From CAWBVG01 sp963792175 (GTDB lineage: Bacteria; Acidobacteriota; Vicinamibacteria; Vicinamibacterales; CAVVIG01), in assembly GCA_963792175.1 (NCBI GenBank), contig CAWBVG010000034.1, positions 1 through 64,000 on the forward strand: a stretch of 64,000 nucleotides of DNA, in the 5' to 3' direction. Made by a program: the position numbers and the translations under genes. Under the pieces are notes generated by a model, which ran no database searches, was not told the DNA's origin, and was given only the letters and a program-made list of their open reading frames with translations. Shown here piece after piece: positions 56,245-64,000 of the stretch; positions within the stretch are counted from its first letter, which is position 1, and each line of letters starts with the position of its first letter.

Positions 56245-57457
56245 CTAGGGGTTCGCGAGCGTTCCCGCGCGTACCCAGGTGGTGTTACCAACCGTCACTG
56301 TCAGGTCGGTGAAAAAATTCCAGCGCACGTACGCTGGTCCGGGGGTCGTCGAGACGACGCGACCCCCCAGCTCGGAATTGTCGCCGAGCGACAGCCGGAC
56401 GACGCCGGCGCCGTAGCCGTAATACGGAATCCACGGTGCGCGGCCGGGAACCGCGAGCAGCGGATTGAATCCGAGCGCGAACTCGCGAAAGGCGCGACCC
56501 GCGTCGCCGGCCCTTCGCATCTCGGCTTCCACGGCCTCCTTGCCGGACGCCGCGGTCACTTCCACGACGCGGCCTTTGGACAGACGCAGCTTGAGCCCCT
56601 CGACCGGGCGGCCATCCCACTGCGACGGCGGAAACGCGATCACCCCTTCGACCGAGTCCTCGATCGGCGCGACGCGAATCGCTCCGGCCGGCAGCTCGAT
56701 TTCCTTGTCGATCAAGACCTGTCCCTGCGCGGCGCGGGTCTGCGACGCGTCGCCGTCCTGCAGGTTCACCGGTCGATCGCCGGCGCGAAAGCGCAGATCG
56801 GTTCCGGCCGCCGAGGTGATGCGCACCTCGCCGGCTCCGGAGCGCCGCCGCGAACCGCCGCTCGACGTCCGCCAGCGCGCGATAGTCGGTCTGCAGCAGC
56901 GCACGCTGATAGAGCGCGTCGATCGCCGGGCGGATCGGCAGCGGCTGGCCGGCGATCGCATAGGCGCTGCCGTTCTCCACCCAGTGAAAATGAATGGTGC
57001 GCCGCCCGCGATGCTCGGTGAGATCGTCTTTCAGCCAGTCCTGCATCGCCGCGTAGGCCGGATGCGCCGGCGTGGCGCCCGGCATCATGATGGCGGCGTC
57101 GACATCGCGGAACATCGCCTTGTAGTGCGCCCGCGAGTCGCGCGCGCCTCTGGCGATGACCGCTTCGTCGAACGCCTCCGGCACCGGTTCGGGGAGGATT
57201 TCGATCACGCCGAGATCGATGCCGCCGGCGCGCATCACCTCGTACCGCAGGTGTGGCAGGAGATCGGCCATGATGCCGGCCTGCGCCAGCGACAGCACTT
57301 TCTCGCCGGGCTTCAGCGCAAGCTGCGCCACCAGCCGCTTCGCCATCGCGGGATAATCGAGCGTCAGACGCGGCTGAGCGAACAGCAGCTGACCCATCGC
57401 GAGCGCAGCACCTGCGACCGTGAGCACGAGCCGGAGATTCCGGGCGGGCGATTTCAT
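56245..57457 (-). CDS. Secreted M29-type aminopeptidase-like protein
   Basis: About 400 residues. The ATG at 57457 gives MKSPARNLRLVLTVAGAALA, a signal peptide. Blocks of the thermophilic (M29) aminopeptidase fold: LALKPGEKVLSLAQAGIMAD, AHYKAMFRDVDAAIMMPGAT and ITSAAGTDLRFRAGDRPVNL, then VEGVIAFPPSQWDGRPVEGL and the C-terminal metal-site region EFALGFNPLLAVPGR with GYGAGVVRLSLGDNSELGG. A frame change near 56850 separates the halves. Some metal ligands of classic M29 enzymes could not be placed, so activity is not certain. Possibly extracellular peptide breakdown alongside the two M28 enzymes. Confidence 0.78.
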
Positions 57458-57492
57458 GCCGTCATTATGGCGCGACCGTATAATCGGCGCGC

Positions 57493-59133
57493 ATGACCGG
57501 CGCACGAATGTCTCGCCGCGGGCGCGTGGCACGACGCGCGACGCGTCTTCGAATCGGCGCTCGCCGAGCGCGAAAGCTGCGGACGCGCTCGAAGGCCTCG
57601 GTCTCGCCGCCTGGTGGCTGGACGATGCCGACGCCGTGTTCGCGTCACGCGAGCGGGCGTACAAGCTGTATCTGGACGGCGACGACAAGCGGTCGGCGGC
57701 GCGCGCTCGCGGTCTGGCTGGCGTGGGACTGCTGGGCGTTTCGCGGCGAAACGGCGGTCGCCAACGGTTGGCTGCAGCGCGCGCGGCGGCTGCTCGACGG
57801 GCTGCCGCCGTCGACGGAGCTGGCGTGGCTCGAATCGCGCGAGAGTCAGCTGGCCCTGGCGGAGGACGGCGACCCGGATCGCGCTCACCGGCATGCCACC
57901 GAAGCCATCCGCGTGGCTCGCGCCGCGGGATCGATCGACTACGAGATGTTGGGACGTTCGCTGCAGGGCCTCGCGCTCGTGGCGTCGGGCGCCGTCGCGG
58001 AGGGGATGCGCCTGCTCGACGAGGTCAACACGGCGATCGTCGCCGGAGAGTTGACCGATCAGATCGCGATCGGCCTGTCGTCCTGCTACCTGATCGGCGC
58101 TTGCGAGCGTGTGCGCGATTACGATCGCGCGGTTCAATGGTGCGCGCGCCTGAAGGCCTTCTGTGAAAAATGGGGAATCCGGCCGCTGTTTGCCGTGTGT
58201 CGCACGCAGTACGCGTCGATCTGCCTGTGGCGCGGCACGTGGCTCGAGGCGGAGCAGGAGCTGACCGCGGCGACGAGCGAGCTTGCCGCCTCGCGCCCGG
58301 CCATGACGGCGGACGGCCTGGTTCGGCTCGCCGACCTGCGGCGTCGGCAGGGCAGGCTCGTCGAGGCGAGCAGGCTGTTCGAACAGGCCGGTCATCACCC
58401 TCTCGCGGCGCTGGGACTGGCGGAGCTGGCGTTCGATCGCGGCGACACGCGCGCTGCCGCGGAATCGGCCGAGCGCTACCTCCGTCGCGTGCCGCGCCAC
58501 AACCGCACGGACCGCGTCGTCGCCCTCGATCTGCTCGTGCGCGCGCTCGCGGCAACGGGAGATGCCGACGGCGCCAGGACGGCGCTTGCCGAGCTCCAGG
58601 GGATCGCCGCGGTGGTCGGCACCGCGCCGCTGCGGGCGGCGGCGAGCCTCGCGGCGGGCCACGTCGCGCTCGGCGTCAGCGATGGTGACGGCGCACGACG
58701 ACATCTGGAGGATGCGGTGGATTTGTTCCTCGCCAGCGGCGCGCCGTACGAGCTGGCCCGTGCGCGGATAGCGCTGGCCCAGGCGCTCGGACAGCTGGGA
58801 CGTGCCGGTGCCGCGATCGACGAAACGCAGCGTGCCCTCGATCTGCTGATGGAACTGCACGCCGAGCTCGAGATCGCCCGCGCGAAGGCGCTGATGCAGG
58901 AACTGTCGGCCTCGTCCGGGAAACCGTCGCCAGGTCCCGCGGGTCTGTCCGCCCGCGAAATCGAGGTCTTGCGCCTGGTCGCCGACGGCCTGAACAACCA
59001 GGTGATCGCCGAGCGGCTGTTCCTGAGCGAGCACACCGTGCACCGCCACGTGGCCAACATCTTCAACAAGCTCAGCGTGTCGTCCAGAGCCGCCGCGGTC
59101 GCCCAGGCCGCCCGCCGGGGCCTTTTGGCCTGA
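57493..59133 (+). CDS. LuxR family regulator with TPR-like helical repeats
   Basis: About 545 residues. The C-terminus is a LuxR/GerE helix-turn-helix: LSAREIEVLRLVADGLNNQV, IAERLFLSEHTVHRHVANIF then NKLSVSSRAAAVAQAARRGL. The rest is MalT-like helical repeats (LLDGLPPSTELAWLESRESQ, LEAEQELTAATSELAASRPA, HLEDAVDLFLASGAPYELAR). No receiver or AAA ATPase domain is present. Two indels near 57584 and 57705 scramble the N-terminal repeats; in the other frames they read AGAWHDARRVFESALAERES and ALEGLGLAAWWLDDADAVFA. It is divergent from the M29 gene. Its targets may include the cupin gene downstream, which is inference. Confidence 0.85.
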   Translation: MTGARMSRRGRVARRATRLRIGARRARKLRTRSKASVSPPGGWTMPTPCSRHASGRTSCIWTATTSGRRRALAVWLAWDCWAFRGETAVANGWLQRARRLLDGLPPSTELAWLESRESQLALAEDGDPDRAHRHATEAIRVARAAGSIDYEMLGRSLQGLALVASGAVAEGMRLLDEVNTAIVAGELTDQIAIGLSSCYLIGACERVRDYDRAVQWCARLKAFCEKWGIRPLFAVCRTQYASICLWRGTWLEAEQELTAATSELAASRPAMTADGLVRLADLRRRQGRLVEASRLFEQAGHHPLAALGLAELAFDRGDTRAAAESAERYLRRVPRHNRTDRVVALDLLVRALAATGDADGARTALAELQGIAAVVGTAPLRAAASLAAGHVALGVSDGDGARRHLEDAVDLFLASGAPYELARARIALAQALGQLGRAGAAIDETQRALDLLMELHAELEIARAKALMQELSASSGKPSPGPAGLSAREIEVLRLVADGLNNQVIAERLFLSEHTVHRHVANIFNKLSVSSRAAAVAQAARRGLLA

Positions 59134-59281
59134 CGGCCGACGATCGACTCGACTCCGGACTCCCGACTCGACGGCTGGCTCCTGACCGGTCTGGCCCGTT
59201 CGGGCCATTCGGCGTGATGACCCGCCCGTGGGACGCGGATTGCAAATGATCTCGATACCGTAGGGCGCAGGAGGGATCAAC

Positions 59282-59765
59282 ATGAAGACCACACTGCTCG
59301 CTATTGTCATTGCCGTCGCGACCGTCGGGCTCCAGGGCCAGACCCACTCTCACGTCATCCAGGCGCCGAAGGACGCCCAATGGGGACCCGCGCCGCCGTT
59401 CATTCCGGCCGGCGCCCAGATCGCCGTCCTGGCGGGCGATCCGACCAAGGCCGTGCCGTACGCGGTCCGTCTGAAGTTCCCGGCGAACTACACCATCGCC
59501 GCGCACTCGCACCCGACCGACGAACACGTGGTCGTCACGTCCGGTGCCGTCACCGTTCGGCATGGGCGACAAGGTGATGAAGGGCGCCGCGACCAACACC
59601 ACGCTGCCGCCGGGCGGCTTCGCGCTGATGCCGGCGAAGATGAATCACTTCGCGTACACCGCCGTGGAGTCGACGATCGTGCTCTACGGGACCGGTCCCG
59701 TCGAGTTCAACTACGTCAACCCCGCCGACGATCCGCGCAACGCGAAGACCTCGACGCGTCGCTGA
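59282..59765 (+). CDS. Secreted cupin-domain protein
   Basis: About 160 residues with a signal peptide (MKTTLLAIVIAVATVGLQGQ) and one cupin barrel. Motif 1 is YTIAAHSHPTDEHVVVTSGA (two His and one Glu metal ligands) and motif 2 is LPPGGFALMPAKMNHFAYTA (His ligand). A frame change near 59560 separates the motifs; the downstream part reads FGMGDKVMKGAATNTTLPPG. AGGAGG lies close before the start ATG. Secreted single cupins of this kind are widespread; the substrate is unknown. Confidence 0.85.
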
Positions 59766-59813
59766 GCGCGTCGGCCGGGCGAAACGCGAGGGCGCTGTGG
59801 TACGTTTTCCAGC

Positions 59814-61649
59814 GTGCCTCTCGTTTCGCTCGATCGGATTTCAATCGCATTCGGCCATCTACCGCTCCTCGACGGCGTCGCGCTGCAGATCGAGCCGCGC
59901 GAGCGCGTCTCCGTGATCGGCCGCAACGGCACGGGCAAGTCGACGCTGCTCAGAATCGTGAACGGCGATCTGCAGCCGGATACCGGCACGGTCTGGCGTC
60001 AGCCGGCGCTGAAAACAGCGCGCCTCGACCAGGACGTGCCGCTCAACGCCGATCGCCCGGTTTCCGACGTCGTTGCCGAAGGACACACCCATCATCTGGC
60101 GGAAGACGACGAGTGGCGGCGCGAGCACCAGGTGGATCTCGTGCTGTCGCGTCTGCAACTGCCGCCGGACGCGATCGTCGACACGCTTTCAGGAGGCTGG
60201 CGCCGGCGTGTGCTCCTGGCGCGGGCGCTCGTCGGGCAGCCGGACCTGCTGCTGCTCGACGAGCCGACGAATCACCTCGATATCGAGGCCATCACGTGGC
60301 TCGAGACATTCCTGGCGGAGTATTCCGGCGCCGTCATGTTCGTCACCCACGACCGTACGTTCCTGCAGCGGCTGGCGACGCGGATCGTCGAACTGGATCG
60401 CGGACGGCTGACCTCGTGGCCCGGCGACTACGCGACCTACCTGCGGCGAAAGGAAGAGACGCTGGCCAACGAGGCGGCGCTCGCCGACAAGTTCGACAAG
60501 AAGCTGGCCGAGGAAGAGGCGTGGCTGCGCCAGGGCATCAAGGCGCGGCGGACGAGAAACGAAGGACGCGTCCGCGCGCTGATGGCCATGCGTACGGAAC
60601 GGGCGGCGCGGCGCGAGCAGGCGGGCAACGTACGGCTCCGCGTCGAACAGGCGGACGCACCCGGAAAGCTCGTGTTCGAAGCCAGCCACGTGTCCAAGAG
60701 CTTCGCGAGTGCAGAAGCCGCTGCGGCGTCGGAAAGCCCGCAGCACCGGAAGACTGTCGTCAAGGATTTCTCGACGCGGATCATCAGAGGCGATCGCATC
60801 GGCCTCATCGGACCGAACGGCGCCGGCAAGACGACGCTGTTGCGCCTGTTGCTCGGCGAGATCGCGCCGGACACCGGAGAGGTCCGGCATGGCGCCAACG
60901 TGCAGATCGCGTACTACGACCAGCAGCGCGAGCAGCTCGATCCCGAGCTGACCGTCTTCGAGACGATCGGAGAGGGCAACGACACCGTGACGTCGAACGG
61001 GCGGACGCGTCACGTCCACGCATACCTGCGCGACTTCCTCTTTTCGGACGAACGTGCCAGATCGCCGGTCAAGGCACTGTCCGGCGGCGAGCGGAATCGT
61101 CTGTTGCTGGCGCGGCTGTTCACGCGGGCGGCGAACGTCCTGGTGCTCGACGAGCCGACCAACGACCTCGATCTCGACACGCTGGAACTGCTCGAGGAGC
61201 AGCTCGTCGAGTGGCCGGGCACGTTGCTGCTCGTGTCGCACGATCGCGCGTTTCTGGACAACGTCGTGACCAGCACGCTCGTGTTCGAGGAGGGCGGACA
61301 CGTCCAGGAGTACGTCGGGGGATACGAGGACTGGTTGCGCCAGCGGAAGACGGTGGAAGCGGGAAGTCTGAAGTCTGAAGCTGGAAGTCGAAAGCCGCGG
61401 CGCGAGCGCTCGACACCGGACCGCGCTCAAAAACTATCCTACAAGGAGCAGCGCGAGCTGGAGGGACTGCCGGCGCGCATCGAGGCGCTCGAGGCGGAGC
61501 AGCGCGCTCTTCACGAGCGGACCGGCGGCGCGGAGTTCTACAAGGAGTCGCCCGACGCCATCCGCGGCGCGTTGGCGCGGGTCGATGCGATCGAGGCGGA
61601 GCTCGTCGACGCCTACGCGCGCTGGCACGAGCTCGAGTCGCGCAGCTAG
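59814..61649 (+). CDS. uup: ABC-F family ATPase, Uup type
   Basis: A 611-residue soluble protein with two ATPase domains and no membrane part, acting on the ribosome. Domain 1: Walker A GRNGTGKST, signature TLSGGWRRRVLLARAL, Walker B LLLLDEPTNHLD. The inter-domain P-site linker is RRKEETLANEAALADKFDKK, EEAWLRQGIKARRTRNEGRV. Domain 2: GPNGAGKTT, LSGGERNRLLLARLF, VLVLDEPTNDLDLD. The C-terminal coiled coil (ELEGLPARIEALEAEQRALH) marks the Uup subgroup, which binds branched DNA and ribosomes. The start is a GTG at 59814. A short GTCTGAA repeat (61358-61390) is translated between domain 2 and the coiled coil. The gene is intact. Confidence 0.92.
   Translation: MPLVSLDRISIAFGHLPLLDGVALQIEPRERVSVIGRNGTGKSTLLRIVNGDLQPDTGTVWRQPALKTARLDQDVPLNADRPVSDVVAEGHTHHLAEDDEWRREHQVDLVLSRLQLPPDAIVDTLSGGWRRRVLLARALVGQPDLLLLDEPTNHLDIEAITWLETFLAEYSGAVMFVTHDRTFLQRLATRIVELDRGRLTSWPGDYATYLRRKEETLANEAALADKFDKKLAEEEAWLRQGIKARRTRNEGRVRALMAMRTERAARREQAGNVRLRVEQADAPGKLVFEASHVSKSFASAEAAAASESPQHRKTVVKDFSTRIIRGDRIGLIGPNGAGKTTLLRLLLGEIAPDTGEVRHGANVQIAYYDQQREQLDPELTVFETIGEGNDTVTSNGRTRHVHAYLRDFLFSDERARSPVKALSGGERNRLLLARLFTRAANVLVLDEPTNDLDLDTLELLEEQLVEWPGTLLLVSHDRAFLDNVVTSTLVFEEGGHVQEYVGGYEDWLRQRKTVEAGSLKSEAGSRKPRRERSTPDRAQKLSYKEQRELEGLPARIEALEAEQRALHERTGGAEFYKESPDAIRGALARVDAIEAELVDAYARWHELESRS
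61358..61390. repeat. GTCTGAA heptamer array inside the ABC-F gene
   Basis: GGAAGTCTGAAGTCTGAAGC and then TGGAAGTCGAAAGCC are heptamer copies in the linker before the coiled coil. They encode EAGSLKSEAGSRKP in frame. Confidence 0.75.
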
Positions 61650-61680
61650 GATCGTGGCCTGAAAGGTTCGCGCTACGAGT

Positions 61681-61770
61681 GACAGCTAGCCCCTAGCCCC
61701 CGCCTTCGCTCGCTCGACAGACAGAGCTTCGGCGAGGCAGGCTCCGGCGACTACCTGCCCTAGCCCCGAT
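61681..61770. repeat. CTAGCCCC words and a CTTCGGCGAGGCAGG element
   Basis: GCTAGCCCCTAGCCCCCGCC opens the region and CCCTAGCCCCG closes it. Between them is GAGCTTCGGCGAGGCAGGCT, which resembles elements in the coding regions at 46840-46865 and 63497-63570. It lies between the ABC-F gene and the convergent zinc-ribbon gene. Confidence 0.75.
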
Positions 61771-61778
61771 GGAGATCT

Positions 61779-62196
61779 TCAGTGAACGACGCCGAGCTGA
61801 TTGTCGGCGCACGCCTGACAGACATGATCGTCGTGAAGCCACTCGGGCGCGGTGTGCCTGGAGCAGGACCTGGCACGTCTGGAACTGTGAAAGCCGCGCC
61901 TCGCGCGCACCCTTGATCAGCGCCGCCAGGGCGTTCAGCAGCGGCGTCTCCGCCAGCCGCTTCCACTTGACCAGTCCGACCCGGCGCGGCGCCGCCGCGA
62001 AGTTGAACGGCGTCTCCCACACCCCTGCGAACTCCGAGACGACCACGCTGGTGTCCGTGAGGAGAACGACGACCTGTGCGGGATCGCCACCGATGAATTG
62101 CAGGGCGCCGTTGGCGACCGTCTGCCGGTCCACCGGCTGCGGCAGCTGTGAATCGAGATAGGCGATCAGCTGTTCGTACCGCTCCGAAACGTCCAT
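61779..62196 (-). CDS. Protein of unknown function with C-terminal zinc-binding cysteines
   Basis: About 138 residues. The body reads ERYEQLIAYLDSQLPQPVDR, GGDPAQVVVLLTDTSVVVSE and FAGVWETPFNFAAAPRRVGL. After one indel near 61855 the reverse strand continues TAPEWLHDDHVCQACADNQL and ends GVVH at 61779. Together with the upstream QFQTC this gives CxxC-like pairs at the C-terminus. The unshifted frame instead ends in an arginine-rich tail that is clearly shadow. The start lies 3 bases after the metallothionein stop, so the two form one operon. No family name is offered. Confidence 0.75.
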
Positions 62197-62199
62197 GGG

Positions 62200-62349
62200 T
62201 CAACGACAGCCGGGGTGCATGCAGTCGCACCGCAGCTCGATGCTCTGTCCTTTCTCCTTGCAGTGCTCGCTGCAATACTTCCCGTGAGGGCCGCCTTTGT
62301 CGACCATACAGGTGCAGGCGGGGTGGGCGCATTTGGCCGTTTCTGCCAT
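62200..62349 (-). CDS. Metallothionein-like protein (short gene)
   Basis: A 49-residue protein beginning MAETAKCAHPACTCMVDKGG. It has nine cysteines and three histidines in the pattern of bacterial (SmtA/BmtA-type) metallothioneins: CAHPACTC, then GKYCSEHC, then CDCMHPGC near the end. It should bind several zinc, cadmium or copper ions in the cytoplasm. An AGGAGG lies six bases before the ATG at 62349, which is strong support for such a small gene. The stop is three bases before the start of the zinc-binding unknown protein, so the pair is co-translated. The family usually carries a similar GKYYCSxxCA core. Confidence 0.9.
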   Translation of the reverse strand: MAETAKCAHPACTCMVDKGGPHGKYCSEHCKEKGQSIELRCDCMHPGCR

Positions 62350-62425
62350 CGCGAGCCTCCTGACCCCATCTTACAGCGGGCGCAATCCCTGAGCCGGCCG
62401 GTCGCGTCTTTTCGCATACCCGGGT

Positions 62426-63110
62426 ATGGAGACACATACCCGCGAGCACCGCAGCCTGCTCGCCAACGCCGAACGCCGGCTGCTGATCGCGATTGCCCGC
62501 CGCCTGCCCGCCTGGGTCACCTCGGATCAGCTGACCCTGCTCGGCTTGTCGTCGATGGTCGCGGCTGGGCTGGCCTTTGCCACCCTCCAGCGGTCCTGGT
62601 TGAACGTCGCCGCCTTCATCCTTGCGTTGGCGGCGAACTGGTTCGGCGACAGCCTGGACGGCACCCTCGCCCGCGTCCGGTGCCAGCCGCGCCCGCGCTA
62701 CGGCTACTACGTGGATCACGTCATCGATCTCTTCGGCACGGCCGTGCTCGATCGGCGGCATGGCCTTTTCCGGATTGATGACCGCACACGTCGCGCTCGC
62801 GCTGCTGGCTGCCTACTTCCTCGTGTCGGCCGAAACGTTTCTCGCGACGCACACGGTCCACGTCTTCCGGCTGTCGTTCGCAGCCATCGGGCCAACCGAG
62901 CTTCGGATTCTCCTCGCCATCGGCGCCGTCGCCGTGTTCCTCCATCCGTTTTCCGACATCGGCGGGCAGCGATACCTGCTGCTCGACGTCAGCGGCGTGA
63001 TCGCCGTCGTCGGGCTCGTCGCGGTCTTTCTGCTCTCGTCGCTGCGCAATACGCGGGCGCTCTATCGCGCCGAGCCGCTTCCGCGTCACGACGTGGGACG
63101 GGCCGCATGA
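62426..63110 (+). CDS. CDP-alcohol phosphatidyltransferase family protein
   Basis: About 228 residues. It starts METHTREHRSLLANAERRLL. The family signature D-G-x2-A-R...G-x3-D-x3-D is present as NWFGDSLDGTLARVRC with RYGYYVDHVIDLFG. Membrane helices follow: MTAHVALALLAAYFLVSAET, then TELRILLAIGAVAVFLHPF and VSGVIAVVGLVAVFLLSSLR. One frame change near 62750, between FGTAVL and IGGMAFSGL, is required. The enzyme transfers a phosphoalcohol from a CDP-linked donor to make a phospholipid or related headgroup. Its stop overlaps the ATG of the GtrA gene. Confidence 0.87.
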
Positions 63111-63520
63111 TCTCGAAATTCGTGATCGTCGGATGTCTCGGGTTCGTGCTGCAGTTGCTGACGCTATCGGCGCTGACCTCGCTGGCCGGGTGGCCCTGGC
63201 TGCCCGCGACCGCCGCGGCGGTGGAGGTGGCGGTGTTGCACAACTTCGTGTGGCACGAATGGTGGACGTGGGGGGATAGAGGGTTCGGAGGGTTCGCAGG
63301 CTTCGCTGGGGCCCACACGTTTGGTCGATTGGTTCGGTTCAACGTCGCGACCGGGTTCATATCGATCGTCGGCAACCTCGTTCTGATGGAGATCCTCGTC
63401 GAGGCGCTGGGCCTGCCGCCGCTCGTCGGCAATGCCATTGCCGTGGGGCTTCTGAGCGTCGTCAACTTCATCGTGTCCGATCGATGGGTGTTCACGCTTC
63501 CGCCTTCGCCCACGGGCTGT
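63107..63520 (+). CDS. GtrA-like flippase family membrane protein, 3' end uncertain
   Basis: Starts MISKFVIVGCLGFVLQLLTL at an ATG overlapping the previous stop (ATGA). Four membrane segments fit the GtrA family: the first above, then TAAAVEVAVLHNFVWHEWWT, RFNVATGFISIVGNLVLMEI and GNAIAVGLLSVVNFIVSDRW followed by VF. The homologous part ends near 63513. No stop codon follows in this frame to the window end, because a GCCTTCGCCCACGGGCT repeat and low-complexity arginine-rich text take over. The true stop was probably lost to an indel. GtrA proteins move polyprenyl-linked sugars across the inner membrane. The pairing with a CDP-alcohol transferase suggests envelope lipid or glycan work. Confidence 0.8.
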
Positions 63521-63570
63521 CGGCGTCGGACAGGTCCCGCCTTCGCCCACGGGCTTCGGCGCGGCAGGCC
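63497..63570. repeat. Two copies of GCCTTCGCCCACGGGCT with GGCAGG
   Basis: GCCTTCGCCCACGGGCT occurs at about 63501 and again at about 63539. They are joined by GTCGGCGTCGGACAGGTCCC, and the second is followed by TCGGCGCGGCAGGCC. The element sits at the junction of the GtrA gene and the next signal peptide. Confidence 0.75.
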
Positions 63571-64000
63571 TTGTCGTCCTCCTTCTGTTCTCCCCGGTGG
63601 ATGCGACCGCCGGTCCGAGCCAGGCGACGTTGCGGGCGTGGGATGCTTATGTCGCCCAGGCGGAAGCCCAGCTCGATCGGGCGCCGCGCCTCGTCGTGCG
63701 AGCCGGAGCGCACACGACGGAAGGCGCCAGCACCGATGTCCCTGGCGGCACCATCAGCGACTGGCGCGGTGCGGCGTTTCTCCCGGGCATCACGCTCGAT
63801 CAGTTGCTCCATCGCCTGCAGCATCCGGGCACACCGCCGCCGCAGGAAGATGTCGTCTCGTCGCGCGTCATCAGCCGATCGGCCGATGGACTCCGGGTGT
63901 CGATTCGGCTGGTTCGTCGCTCGATTGTCACCGTCAGCTACGACACCGAACACGAGATGACGTTCCGTCGCCGGACGCCGACGCTCGCCACCGCGCGCAG
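63567..64000 (+). CDS. Probable secreted protein, start obscured, runs off the window
   Basis: From 63567 the third frame reads GLVVLLLFSPVDATAGPSQA, a signal peptide with cleavage after ATA. It continues TLRAWDAYVAQAEAQLDRAP, GTISDWRGAAFLPGITLDQL, LHRLQHPGTPPPQEDVVSSR and SIRLVRRSIVTVSYDTEHEM to the end of the window. No ATG or GTG is present upstream in that frame. An ATG at 63484 in another frame could be the start if one indel lies in the repeat. Family unknown. Confidence 0.6.

Noticed and set aside
56245..57457. Reading the M29-like gene as two separate genes
   Set aside because: Both halves belong to one conserved fold and the downstream half has no start codon or ribosome-binding site of its own near the break.

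Overview
The window is high-GC bacterial chromosome. Gene content points to an Acidobacteriota member, probably a Vicinamibacteria-like lineage. The evidence is two Oar-like TonB receptors with carboxypeptidase-regulatory-like N-termini, two long MacB/FtsX permeases without their own ATPase (one next to a PadR regulator), many secreted M28/M29/amidohydrolase enzymes, and a characteristic secreted protein ending in a YACHEGNYG motif. This assignment is inference from gene content only. There is no rRNA gene, no CRISPR array and no convincing tRNA.

Layout. 0-12 kb: tail of an RND pump, a VOC protein, an Oar-like TonB receptor (minus), an M28 peptidase, a cyclase-family hydrolase, FmdB, a TPR lipoprotein and the GTPase TypA. 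12-20 kb: two secreted proteins of unknown function, a four-gene minus-strand operon (two FtsX permeases, an ATPase, and an FtsX-stub/CrtC-like lipocalin protein) and a divergent GH15 hydrolase. 20-31 kb: rhomboid protease, baeRF protein, DsbA-like lipoprotein, second M28 peptidase, ABM monooxygenase, an orphan permease, an MsbA-like exporter and a HAD phosphatase. 31-37 kb: second TonB receptor, amidohydrolase coupled to a WYL regulator, MreB. 37-46 kb: a second orphan permease with PadR and a complete adaptor/RND/TolC pump operon. 46-64 kb: ProX, an unknown zinc-ribbon protein, an RmuC/GIY-YIG/YgjP-protease cassette, AsmA-like and DUF1295 proteins, a beta-propeller phosphoesterase, YjbR, an M29 aminopeptidase, a LuxR regulator, a cupin, an ABC-F ATPase, a metallothionein/zinc-ribbon pair and a CDP-alcohol transferase/GtrA pair.

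Two features cut across the gene list. First, many real genes are broken by single-base indels, mostly extra bases where they can be resolved. They are especially dense at 37.2-43.7 kb, and compensating pairs restore conserved protein. This looks like residual long-read error, so I give reconstructed gene spans. Second, intergenic spaces carry several unrelated families of 7-8 bp tandem words (GCACCTA, AAAGTTA, CCCGAAT/CCCGAGC, TAATCCC, GCACGAAA, GAACCC, GTCTGAA). They are often laid out as convergent inverted arms, next to a second class of perfect palindromes (GGGGTCAGACCCC, GGGGTCGGATAC arms, TTGTAGCG arms). These arrays also run into genes. They encode linkers, proline-rich or lysine-rich tails and signal-peptide segments in frame, and they supply the stop codons of several genes. 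This repeat system is the most unusual thing in the window.
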